Source: Porites lobata (lineage: Eukaryota > Cnidaria > Anthozoa > Scleractinia > Poritidae). Taken from it: 64,000 bases of DNA. The DNA lies in the NCBI GenBank assembly GCA_942486035.1, contig CALNXK010000016.1:4761001-4825000 (forward strand), written 5' to 3'. Each line of letters begins with the position of its first letter. The first letter of the stretch is position 1. Below the pieces are notes generated by a model that searched no databases, was not told where the DNA came from, and saw only the letters and a list, made by a program, of their open reading frames with translations. Shown here in pieces: positions 20,701 to 32,600 of this stretch. The position numbers and the translations under genes are program-made.

Positions 20701-23524
20701 TCTTACATATGTATGATATTGATGTTAACCTCAACATGTACTGTGTATGCAGATGACCATCTGTTTTATGCTATTAGCAGTGACATGGAGATTGTTAAAA
20801 AAATTAATGTTCCCTGTTTCTCTAATGTATGGTGCTCAACTTTGCTTTGCACTAAAGAAATTCAAGTGGGAAAACTGCCTTAAATTTTTAAGCAAACAAA
20901 ACTGATCACTAAAAGCACTTATCTTAACCACTTGTCACCACCCATAAAAACCAGGAAAATTAATCTTTTCCTGTAGTGAAAGCATTTATAATATTCTGAG
21001 TTGATCATAACACTAGTAGATGATGACTACCTGGCTTAATATGGAAGTTGAACACATTTTCGCTTACCAGACGTAAGATTAAGTTGTTGTCTAATATTGT
21101 TGCAAATGCATCTTTGAAAATCTTATCTAGTCTTGGACCTAAAAAAAATCATCAGAAAAAAATACCAACAGTCAACTAAAGTTATGGGACATTTAATTAA
21201 CAATGTCAGCCCCCCCCCCAAAAGGCCGAATTTTACAGTCATCCTTTGTTAATAGCAGGCCTAATAATTGTCAGCCATTTGAAGGGGTCCAGTTTGCATC
21301 CTGCTCCCAGCGAGTGAATACAAAGAGTGGAGAAAGACAATCTATAGAAAGATGTCCAGTGTTTAAGCAAACAAATCAGAAAAGGCCAATGTAGCTCAAA
21401 TCATAGCCAGTCTAACAAATTACATCAGTGATAACTGCTGAAATTATGAGTAGTGCTGCAAGGAGCTACAACTAACTTTATCACCTAACAGATCACTCAT
21501 CATCCCATCAGGATCCATCTGAGAAACTAAACCACTCACAATCATGACACAGTCCTAAAAAACAAAAGAAAATACATTTAAATTGAAACAAATTAAGTAA
21601 GTCTACAAAACAAACACCTTGCCCTGCTTGTTTAAAAAGTTGGATAGCGCTATCTGAAGGATAATTAGATCACTATCAAGCGGATCAGTAATAGGGAAAC
21701 CAGTTGTGTTATGCACTGGATAGAGATTCATCTGGCCCCAGTTGTTCAAAAGATGGATAACGCTATCCACCGGATCACTATCCACTAGATAGCGCAGTTG
21801 GTTTCCCTAACACATATCCATTGGATGGTGATTTATCTGATGGATAGCACTATCCAACTTTTGAACAACTGGGGCCTGTGGCTGTTGGATAACCCTATCC
21901 ACTTTTCAAACAACATACTGGGCCCTGATTGGCATTTGGTGTGTGACAATTGTAACAAATTGCACATAAAAACTGCAACCCTTCACCTTACACAGAAATA
22001 AAGCAATGATGGGTTCAGCAGCATGGTAGCCATCAATAATTTTTGCACACTCACACAGCACTGGTCTTTCTGATAACATGAGCATGTGCTTGGCAAATAA
22101 TTGATGATGAAGATTGAATCATGTTTGCCTTGTCCATAGGTTAATTAATTAGGCATACCTTTGCAGTTTTAAGAAATTCCTTTGGATTTAGTTGGCCACT
22201 TAAAGGGAAAAAATAAATAAACAGACGATTTAAGTAATTAAGTTACTGAACGTGACATAAACAAAGAAGTTAGCTCTCTTAACAGAAAAATGAAAGGAAA
22301 TTAAAAATTGTATCATTGACATCTCGAAATTAACAAAATTACTGAAAATTTGGAAAAAACGCCAAGGTAGGTATTTCCCAGGAGATTTGGTGCTCTAACC
22401 GGGAGACTGGGCAGTGGCAGATCCAGACCTTCAGATAAGGGAGGGGCCTGGTCTAACAATTTGGTCTAACAATAAGGCAACCTCGTTCCCAGGGTTCTCT
22501 CCTACGTGCCCTACGGAGCAAGAGAGAGAGAGTAGGGCCCCATAGGGCGGATAAGAGAGAACCCTGGGAACGAGGTTAACAATAAGGGGGGGCCGGGCCC
22601 CTGGGGGCCCCTCCCTTGAATCTGCCACTGCTGGGAGATTTGATGAAAAACTGCCGTGAAAACCGGGAGAGTTGGCTGGTAAAATTATAGTTTACATGGA
22701 GCTAAGTAGAAGAAAGCCTGAATTTTAGACATCCCCTGAAGTTGCATAATCCTGGAAGCATGCAACTCAAGGGGATGCCTAAAATTCAGGCTAAGTGCAA
22801 GTAACCTTTCTATCACTTACTCAGGTACCAACTTCATTTTGCGGTACAGAAGCACTGAGCCACACAGCCGGTGAATAAATGGATCTTTGGGATAAAAATC
22901 TGATGAAAGTGAACAGAACATGAAATGACAAGATGGTCCCCGAAAACTCATCCATAGCCATTTAGTCATTTTCTGAGGGGTTCCCTAAATATGAACTCAT
23001 CCATAGCAATTTTCTGAAGGGTTTCAGAAGAAATCATTAACTCATCCATAGGTAGGGGAAGGGTATGACATTATTTCTGAAGGACTACAGAAAAAGGAAC
23101 ATCATCCATAGAGAGGAGGGGGCGGATATTAAATGGAATGGCCCGGTGCTGTACCGTTTTTTAAGGCAAAATCTGTTCTCAGTATAAACCAGAATTTCCT
23201 TTATTTCCTATACACAATTAATGGTTGTAAACAAAGGTAGTTCTCAAACAAATAAGTTTGAATCCTGGTTTAACTTGGGAATGGATTTTATCTACAACGT
23301 AACAACGGGACAAAAACAGTGCCATTCAGTTAACACTAACCTGTGCTATTTTGAGTCCAAGGAAACGTCACTTTGATTGCAAAATTCCGGCTGAAACACA
23401 CCACAGGCCTCAACAAATTGTTCAGCATGCTACTGATATTATAACCACTCGCAAAACTTCCTAAAACTCTCGCTTCAAATAAACATTTACGCTTCCAATT
23501 AGAAAGGACAGTGGAGGTCGCCAT
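17751..23524 (-). CDS. Predicted mitochondrial protein, possibly Tim44/MAIP1-like (9 exons)
   Basis: Minus-strand exons read by hand: 23524-23341, 22899-22821, 22198-22159, 21554-21485, 21138-21068, 20350-20317, 19743-19633, 18677-18599, 17973-17751. All have AG/GT borders and consistent phase; they sum to 891 nt (296 residues plus stop). The N-terminus (MATSTVLSNWKRKCLF...) is basic and lacks acidic residues at first, fitting a mitochondrial presequence. An upstream in-frame Met at 23536 is a possible alternative start. The middle reads FLKTAKDCVMIVSGLVSQMD and the end WLFESLFCKERLL...LSWRVVDMDQCVQF. Length (human MAIP1 is about 291), the helical EFLKTAK...VSGLVSQ block and the terminal beta-rich SWRVVDMDQ block resemble the Tim44/MRPL45/MAIP1 fold. 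This is weak similarity by eye; the function is a guess. The gene structure itself is well supported by phase. Confidence 0.75.
18371..18469. repeat. TAGCCTGA-type hairpin MITE (second member)
   Basis: TAGCCTGATTCTCAGATGTC at 18371 is mirrored by GACATCTGAGTGTCAGGCTA ending at 18469, with an inner GCGGCCCCTT/AAGGGGCCAC arm. It shares its terminal TAGCCTGA with the hairpins at 14742 and 22715. It lies in the last intron of the minus-strand gene. Confidence 0.8.
20513..20880 (+). mobile_element. LINE reverse transcriptase fragment with YADD box
   Basis: The + strand reads SYFKDCFHRIKLG, then SEWEMVSRGCSQGSTFGPLL, then VYADDHLFY. These match the RT core of jockey-like LINEs (LxxRxQxVKxG, RGxPQGSxxGPLLW, YADDxxL), with the catalytic YADD kept. 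The stretch between GPLL and YADD is garbled, indicating a small frameshift or decay. It is antisense within the intron between exons 21138-21068 and 20350-20317 of the minus-strand gene. A remnant, not an active copy. Confidence 0.8.
21734..21876. repeat. Palindromic element with CCCAGTTGTTCAAAAG ends
   Basis: GGCCCCAGTTGTTCAAAAG at 21734 is mirrored by CTTTTGAACAACTGGGGCC ending at 21876. The interior repeats GGATAGCGCTATCC-like units on both strands, and further degenerate units extend left to about 21640 and right to about 21905. A hairpin/tandem satellite-like MITE. Confidence 0.8.
22409..22632. mobile_element. Nested MITEs: CTCGTTCCCAG hairpin inside an AGTGGCAGAT element
   Basis: Outer element: GGGCAGTGGCAGATCCAG at about 22409 is mirrored by CTTGAATCTGCCACTGCTGG near 22632. 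Inside it, 22481-22575 is a separate hairpin beginning CCTCGTTCCCAGGGTTCTCT and ending with its complement. The inner hairpin is flanked on both sides by TAACAATAAGG, reading as a target-site duplication. Located in the intron between exons 22899-22821 and 22198-22159. Confidence 0.75.
22715..22792. repeat. AGCCTGAATT hairpin MITE (third member)
   Basis: AGCCTGAATTTTAGACATCC at 22715 is mirrored by GGATGCCTAAAATTCAGGCT ending at 22792, meeting around GTTGCATAATCC...GCATGCAAC. Same terminal motif as 14742 and 18371. Confidence 0.8.
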
Positions 23525-23622
23525 GTTTGTTTTCATTAAGTTCCCGCAATAGACTGGACTCTAATGACGTAAATGACAAACTTTCTATCGGGGGTGGGGT
23601 TGAATTCATTCTTTCGCAAAAC
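23525..23622. promoter_or_regulatory. Bidirectional promoter between divergent genes
   Basis: Only 98 bp separate the start codon of the minus-strand mitochondrial-protein gene (23524) from that of the TP53I13-like gene (23623). Both 5' UTRs and core promoters must lie here or overlap the neighbouring first exons. I see no TATA box and no convincing p53 response element. A CRE-like half site TGACGTAA is at about 23563. Confidence 0.6.
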
Positions 23623-26600
23623 ATGGCTTCGTGGAAGTGTGCTGTGTATGGCGTTGTGGCAACTCTAATCATAGCTTTAATAATTTTACTGAATTTTGAT
23701 TTTCTACCGAAAAGAAAATTATCTGAAGAACTAGAGCTAGCGAAAAAAAGTCGTCACAAAGGGCCCGTTACTCCCACTGGCATTACAACGTTAAGAACAA
23801 GCACTTCGACAGTGGAGAAGGTGAGGCGATTAAGATTAATATTTTATGTTTGTTGCGGGTTTTTATATAGAACAATTTACCGAGCGTTTTCTTGTTAAGA
23901 TAGAAAATATGTTTCCAGTGCTTATCATTGCTAATCTGCGGAACAAATTCTGAAGGTTCTAAGCAGTCATTTTGCTAAAACAAATCCTTGATCTGAGTAT
24001 AGCCAACGAAATCCCGGGGTTTTGCAGTCTCTATGAAATTCGTCGAATGTTTCCCTCGTTATGATAACGGTGTGTATTAAAGTGGGTAGTTATTACAAAT
24101 AGCTAGTCTATTTCTTCTTCATGCTGTATTCATGTTGTTGTTGTTGCTTCTTATTATTATCTGTGCTCTTTGGTTTCATACACAACACAACATTTTTCAG
24201 CACAATTGCTGCATGTTCCCCACCCCCTCAGTCCATGGCAAATTTAGAATAGATACCGGTAATTATTTCATTACCCTATTTTATCGCAGTGATTTGTGAA
24301 GCTAAATGAAAGGGATATTTTCTGGAACAGACTATTTTTTTTGTACGTTAATGTTTATTTGAGAGAAAATAAGCAGTGGCTTACATTACATGCATGTGAT
24401 CACCCCATACAAATAGTGCAAAATCTAAGTTCACGGCTTATTCAACCCACGGCCAGCTCAAGCTATGGCTTATCTTGGCCTAGGAGTTTCGGGCTGTGCT
24501 TATCCAAGCGTTGGCTCACCTTGGACGTGAAAGTGTTTGTTTAAGTGGACTTAAACATTGCATGCAGCTTGCTAGAGCTGTGAATGACTGCTGCACTTGC
24601 ACTGTTTTGTTACTGTAGCCCACAAACTTCCATTTGGATTTGTTCCTGCTCATTCACTGAAAGTGAAAAACGGCAAGCACATGGAAAAAGTTCAAACTTT
24701 TCAAAAAGAAAGAGTCACCAAAAAGAAGAAGAAGAGTTGTTAGAGTGCTACAGAAGAGAGGCAAATTTTTGTTGTAGCTAATTTTTTATCTCAGGTAATT
24801 TTTATTTTTCTTTTGTTTTAACTTCATTAGCATACATTACCGTACCCCAAAACAAAAGAAAAACAAAAATTACCTGAGATTAAAAAGTAACTACAACATT
24901 TTCCCGTTGGAAATGTGAGAACTCGAAAATGAGGTGCCAAAACAGATTGCATCGTCATTTCAAAGGACTGGTTGGCCTCTAAGTTGTGAAGCATTAATAC
25001 AAGCAGTTTTCTTCTTAATAAAGCCATTTTCCTTGACTGCCTTATGCAAGCCATGGCCATAGTAAGCTGCTGCTTGTTTTGCTCTTGAAAAACCATGTGT
25101 CCATAATTTGATACAGAAGACTAAACTTTGCTTTTCAGGATGAAAATGTAAAGGTGTCAGTTACTCAATATTTAAAAGACATAATGAACTGGAGTTGTAC
25201 TGAGGACTATTCACATATGGTAATAATTATTTATAATGTATTTAATTAATGTTCAGAAAATCATTGCAGTTATAGATGCAAAAAGAAGGCAGGAAAAATG
25301 TTAAGTTCACATCTTTTTTAGGGATTGTGCAACAATGCTGTGTTTATAACTTTAATGATCTCCGTCACATTAATTTTAGTTCATCGTCTTGCAATTGGTA
25401 CTGTATGATTTGCATATACAGTAAAAACCCGCAACTAAGGACCTGGTTTTTAAGACCCTTTCAGGCTAAAATTTAGCCTAGAATTTGAAACAGTTTCTTA
25501 TTTCGTAAAATCTCTTTAAAAATTCTGTACACTTGCACAAGTAAGATAAGTCAACATTCAGGGTGATTCCTCTTTGGAGACATACTGTAGGTGCACTCTC
25601 CTCCGTAGTGGCTCCCACTGTGTATCACAATAAAAATAGCAACAATTGAAAAATAGAAAGCGCACAGGGGACGATGGGAAGAGGTAAAAGGCGGGAGCCT
25701 CTGCCATATTAATAATGCATTCAAGATGGCGCCGGATCCTCTCTTGTCTCTTCCCCCACGCACTTCCTTCCGTTTCTTTCTCCCCAGCCTCCCTACAACA
25801 CAAAGAGGCCTCTACGGAGGAGAGAGCAGTAGGTACCTTATCACTCCAACTGCAATGTAATGGTATGCAGGGTTACATAAGCAATGAGCTGAATACCATT
25901 AAATACTTTTAGCTACAAGGTTTTTTTTTTCAGAAAATAAGAACCTAATAAGAACCTGTTTTGGCGAACTTGGGGAAAATGCAGGTTCCTAGTCTTGAAA
26001 GGGTTTTTGCTGTATTTTTGTTTCATGTTTATTTTTCATGTTTCTCTAGCTCTGTCCACAACATTCCTGTAGCTTCAATACCCTTCTTGTTTACCTAAAA
26101 GTGATGGTTGCCTACTTTCTCATTTTCCTATTTCTATAGCCAAAGTTTCTGCAAATTATTCATGTGTCAGTGTGCTATAGCAGATGTCTCAAGTGTAAAT
26201 CATTTTAATAATTTTGGAAATATTCACAATTATTGTGTTTAGGACCATCTTCCTGAGCTGACGTTTGAGGATGTTAAAAATGTTACATGGAACTGCAATA
26301 ATTATCCCCAGACGCCACAGGTATGTTTCTCATACTTAATACCTTATGGGATCCCTGGATTGTTTTTTGCAAAATATACTCATAATGTAAACATACCAGT
26401 ACTTTTACCCATTCTAAAAGCTTTAGAAACTTGGCAAATACATGCAAATTTTCCGATTCATACATGTATAAAATTAATACTAAATGGCTTCTGTTCATTA
26501 CTATGAATTCTTGTTACTCTATTTGTAGTCATGATACTGCTGTTTTAAGAAAACAAACTGCTCTGCTTATTAGGACTGCTTGAGACTGTGTAGTGTTGTT

Positions 26601-29600
26601 TCTGGCATAGTTTCAATTTGCAAATCTGTAAATGATAATTTTTCCTGAAGTATCTAATACTCCTAACAAAAAGCCTGTGAAAAAGACCTCTTAAAATGCA
26701 GATTTAAGACTGCATGAGAGAGCTATTTTTTTCAAAATGGCAAGTTGACTGCCCTTGGTAAAAAAAATGGTCGAAGCATGTATAGTACTTCCAGTTAACC
26801 CTGGGGCACAGTTGTTTCCTTTCCTTTATTCAGTTTGGTTTAACTGTGGTGGTGGGGGGGGGGAGGAGGTATTTGGCATGTGAAAACATATCTGGGGGAG
26901 TACAGTCTGATTGTCGAGTGTTCAAAAAAAATAACTTTCCAACCCTACTCCAAGGGCTAAGCCTTTCTGTAGTTCACATGGCCCTAGATGCATAATGAAC
27001 TTAAGTTAAACTGTGTCAAGCTGCAGCTAACAATGGTGTGATCTAAACGATTTTGCTTTGTATGTTGTGGTATAGGCCATAGAAGAAAATGCGACAAAAT
27101 CCATGTGTTATAACTATGATGATGTAAGTATTTCAAACTACATTTGCCCTCTACTGTACACCTTATTCCAAAATGGTAGCAATACTACTTTCATTTCCGT
27201 TTACGTTATCTTTGTATCATGCAGTCATAACAAAGTTTAAAATAACATTGTAATAATTTTGAAAGTGTTTTCTTCTCTGCACACCTACATCCGTAATTTA
27301 TGACTGTAATATATCAAGCATGAGATCCAGTGTTTCATCACCAGATGAAATACAGAGAAGAGAGTTGAAAATACGACACACAGTGGAGTATTTTTCATGA
27401 ACTTTGAGGTGCTTCATATGTTGATGAAACACTGTGTCAAATAGCCTGTGAACAGGCTCTCTGTCTGGGGAAAAAAATAGCAAGGAAAGGGAAGGGAAGG
27501 GGGGAGAGAGCCTGTAGACACACGTTTGAGGCCGCTATTCCGCCCTCTTGTAATTATCTTGCCGAACATCTGTCAGCAAGATCGTTATCTGTCAATCAAT
27601 TTCGCGCGTGAGTAACTCCTAGGAAAATTATTATTAAAAGGGAAAACATCCGTGTTTTGCTTCGTCTCAAAACAAAGTGAAATGGACCGCGAGCCTAATT
27701 GTCGATTTTGAAAAAAAAATCGTTGATCTCCGTAAGAGAATTAATGCGGTGCCGGTCGTTGGCGTTTCAAGAAAATAAGACCTTGCTGGTTGACAGTGGC
27801 CAAGACAGCGTTGTACTAAGCGCAAGCATTTGATTGCTCAAGATTTCCTCTTGTGCAAGGAGAAAGCTTTTCGATTTAAAGCTGCTTAACTTGTGCTCAT
27901 CGCGCCGTTCGTCTTGCTAGTTCAGTTTCTAATTCAACAAGCCCCTGCAATGAGCGAACTTGGAATGCGAAAGGTACAGATACTATCATGACTTCTCCAG
28001 AACGTGAACCTCCAAAGACAATTACAAAAAGAAATCAACAGCGCTTGATCGCCGACAGAAATTACACCTTAGGGTATTTATCCGCATTTATAGCAATAAA
28101 AGAGGGCGGTAGGCCTACACGGCGTTTACCTCACGCCAAAATGCTGCCTGTTCCCATAAGTTTTTCCTCTGCTCGGTAGATTATGCTCTGGAAGGTTCTA
28201 CATTTTCACTAAGCAAATATGGTTTTAGCCGCTGGTTTCACACTGAGAGGTCATGGCATACATATCGATTTACTGTGGTTTTTGTCTCTGGTCGGCAGGA
28301 TTTGCCCTCTCTGATGCAAGAGCATTTTCTTTGACCTCTTTTGAAGCGCAAAGCTTTTCATTGCGGCTGAATAAGGGTCGTGCCCACTCTCCAAAGTGCC
28401 CTCTGGATCTGAATAACTAAGCGATTTTCTTTAGTCCGTAAATGTAATGTTTTTTCTGAAATGTTGTATCACGCTGGGCCCAGGTCGTTAGTTTTCTTTG
28501 CAGAATGTTTAAAATGATCACGGATAGTAATTTACAGATCCAAAGTTATAAGATTCAAGTGCAGCTTAAACCCAAGCTACATCAACTATGGAGAATTGCA
28601 TTTTGACTCGGTAAACTCCAGCCTAGTGTTTTTCTATCCATTAGATAGTGTGAGTCTTTTGACTGGAGCGCGCGTAGTTCCTCCCTTGGTAATAGCTTTT
28701 GAACAAGCTTAACAGTCTTTGGAGTGTTTTGTTATTTCCAAACGCGTGTTACGTGCCGACCGAAAAGCCGATGTCAATCAGACCTTTCAACAGTCAGTGT
28801 TCTCGCCAATAGGAACTTGCATCAGGATCTGATGCACAGCGGGTGCCGTGGAACGGCGGTCCCAAAGGCTTGTCCACAGGCCTTTTCGCTTTTCCCTCTC
28901 CCTAATTCCCCGCTCGACCAAAGGCCTGTTCACAGGCTATGTGTCAAATGCTTGATATTACTCCTCAAACAAAATGATTTTACAAGGAGAAATTAAGGAT
29001 CCAAAAATGAGCATTTTTTCATCTGATTTCCAAACAATCATTAAACATTTTTTTCCTTTGTATTTTTTTTCAATTATTAATGAGTTTGAGGAGGAGTTTT
29101 CAAACACTGTTTTTTTTTAATGGAAAAGAAACAAGAGACATTATTACACTTTAACTCATGCAAGCCTTTGACGACCTGAAACCACCACAGAATAACGGAA
29201 TTGTGATTCATGTTCCATTGAGTGTTTGTGCCTGAACCTGGAAAACGTTTCCTACTAGGAATACATGTATGAAAAAAAAAAAAACATACTTAATGAATTT
29301 TTTGGTTAGAGTTGGCTTTTTTTGTAAAAAGTCAAGAGAGAAAGGGTTTTTATTACAAAAATTGCGGACATGTACGTCACTATGTACATAATTATATTTG
29401 TGTTATTTTTTCTTTTTAGCCATTTGTTTGTGTACGAGACCCATTGCACTGTCATCACAGAGAAAAGAGGTGAGTTATTTAAACATAAAATAGTATTACT
29501 GCCATCGCACAGAGTGAAGCAGTCCTTCTTCTAATGTAAGAAGACACCGAAAACTTCGTAAGGGATTAATAACAATAATTATTATTATCATTATCATTAT

Positions 29601-32600
29601 TATTATAATTATACTTATAATTTATATTTATTATACTCCTAAATAGTATTAATTATTAGTGAGGAAGGGTTTAATTTTCAGTCCCTCCATGACGATTAAT
29701 CAATTAATATTATGAGTATACCACTTGTTGAGAATAAAACATGTTGTCCTAGCTAGCTGACATATCTTGCCAATCTTAATCTTACATTTTGTTTCCATGC
29801 AAAAAAATAATTACAGGTTTCAGAGACTGTATTGTAAAAGAGGAGTGAAAGTGATAATAAATAAAGTTGCAACCGTCTAATAAATTATTTTCTCGTATTT
29901 TAAGTGACATGAGATTTGTTACAAGGCCCCAGTATGGAGATTATAAATACCTTCCAAAGTCATTGTGGCTTAGTGTTGTTTTGGTGAGTACATACTTTTC
30001 TGTACTTGTGACACTAAGGGCCTGTTTACATGGAGATGAGAGTCCCCAGGTAGGTGAGGTAACCCATGGCAGGTCACCCCACCTATCATGTAAACGTGAT
30101 CAAATTAAAATGAGAGATGATATGGACAGGCGGGTTACCTCACCTACCTGGGGTCCCCCTCCTCCATGTAAACAGACCCTAATTTTGCATTCAGACATAG
30201 AATGTTCTTCTTGAAAAGGAAAATTTTTTACCAGCAGTTTACTCTCAAACTCAAAATGTTAGCTTCTGAATTGTTTTGTTGTGGACAATCTAGTCTGTGA
30301 TACTCAGTTTTTTTAGTAATTTCCTCACACAAAAATACAGGGACAAAGCAAAAAGAAATAATCATGATAATAATAATAGTAATTAAGAAAGAAAGAAAGA
30401 AAGAGGGAAAAAGGTGCTAAAACCTGAACAGTGCCAAATAGTTACAGATCCACTTAATTTTTACAGTGCTACTTAATTACAAATAGATGCTATTTATGTT
30501 TCCTTAAAGAATTGGTTAAGAGAATTTGTTTGTATATCAAAGCTTTTCCCATCAGGTGATTATTTTATTAATTCTCGCAACTTTTTCCCTTGATTATGTA
30601 TTGGTTTTGTTGGAAGAAAATTGACTTAAACTGAACTTGGCCACTATGTGGAGGTGTTCTTTGCCACTGTTAGTTCAACTCCACTACCATACTTGAAAAT
30701 AGCCTATTGGTTTGATTCTTGGCGAGTGATTTTTTTGCAGTTTTGTCCATTTTGACATTTCTTTGATTATCCTAGAAAGGTTGATTTTAACTGTATGCAT
30801 TTAAGTGATTTACAGTTTAAGCTTCACTAACCAATTGCCACCTCTCTTTCATGACCACATTTTTCTCTCACGATGGACAGTCCATATATTGACTCTTGCT
30901 TAAAAACTCTCTACAACTGCCAGCTCTCCGCAATGACCACTTTTTTCTGCCCCCAAGGTGACTGTGTGTTGAGAAGAGGTTCAACAGTATTTCATTTCCC
31001 TCATCGGTGATATTATTTCACTCATTTTTTCCCCACTTCATAGCATGGTGGAGTAGCATTCTTGTACCATCCATGTGCAAGACAAGATCTGATAGATCAG
31101 TTAAAAAGAATGGCTGTCAGCTGTCTTCAGAGGCATGTCATTACACCCTATGAACGACTAAGCCCCTGCAAGGTAAACATAACTATTTTAATTCATAGCA
31201 AGCCACCAAACTGTCTTTGGATGTTCTGTTGGAAACTGGGAGACTATTTTTGTACATGGAAGACCATGAAGTATTAGCCATGATATATATTTGGCCCATT
31301 ATCATGTAGACATTTTGTTTTGGATCCTAAAGTTATTCTGTTTCCTGAGACTGAAAGGCTAATTAAACAAATTAATAATGTTAAATATTGTTAATTGTAT
31401 TATTGCAATTTTTGCTGGCCAAAGGGTGCTCTGCTTACTTAAACTTCAGTACCAAATCTCATGTTTCTTATTGAGCAGAGTAATAGAGCGTATTCACTCA
31501 CATGGCCAGCGTCTATGCAGATTTATAGGAACAAAAGAAATTTTTTTACTTAAGAAGAGTCCAACTCCCACAGGATTTGTTTGGAGCACCAGTATGGCTG
31601 CCATGTCATTGTTTTGGAACACCAATATGGCTGCTGTGACGTCATGTGAATACGCTCTACAGGGTTTGAGCCAGGCCGCGCCATTGCGCCAATGCCGCAC
31701 TGCAATTGAAATTGTCCCTTAAAAAAACGGCCAAGGGGACAATTTGTCCCCTTCAAAATTTAGGGAAAAAACTCGAAAGGAAGCACAAACGATCGAAGAG
31801 ATTTAGTTCAGTACAGAAATTGCAAGCTAAAACAGAACGTGGAAAGTATATTTTATCGCATGTTTAAAGTTCATTCTAAAGTCACGTTTCAGTCACGCTC
31901 TACTGAACATGTACAGCCCATGCTCAACCAAGCATGGTGAACACACCTGGCAATCTTTAACACGTCACATCGGAAACGTGTTCGAACATTAGAAAGCTTT
32001 TTCGCTCCAAATCGAAGCCAGAGTGAATCAGAGAAAAATGATACAGAACAAGAACAGTGTATTAATCAGGAAGAAACAAATGAGGATCGAAGGAAAGCGA
32101 AAAAATCACGAACTCTCCAGAAAACTTGGTTGGGAGATCATACATAGTTGCCATATGAAAAGGTGGTGTACGTCTACCAGTAATTAATAAAGGAATTGAA
32201 GTTTACAAGGGGATGCCGGGACGAGATTCTGCGGTGAAATGTTTTGAAGTATAAAGCATAGTCATTGATCCTCTGTTTAAATAAATTTATTATGATGAGA
32301 AAAAAAAAGTCTCGACACCTATAACTTAACTTTTCTTGTTTGTATCACTTTTCTTGTATTACAAGGATCAGGTAAATATAAATGTTCTTGTCGGCTTGCC
32401 TGTATGAATGTCAAAAAAATGTTGAATAAAAATTAATTTGTCTGTCCCCCTTAAAATAAAAATGTCCCCCAAAATTTTAGCCAAGAGGACAAATTGTCCC
32501 CCAGTGATCAAATCCTAGTTCAAACCCTGGCTCTATTGCCTCTTATTCAGCCAGAATCTTCAAAGGGTTGGTTCATGTCTTTTCAACATACATTTTTTTA

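Noticed and set aside
23525..23622. p53 response element in the promoter of the TP53I13-like gene
   Set aside because: No pair of RRRCWWGYYY half sites could be read in the 98 bp between the start codons.
29576..29640. ATT/TTA-rich stretch as a replication or matrix element
   Set aside because: It is simple-sequence DNA within an intron with no further signal.
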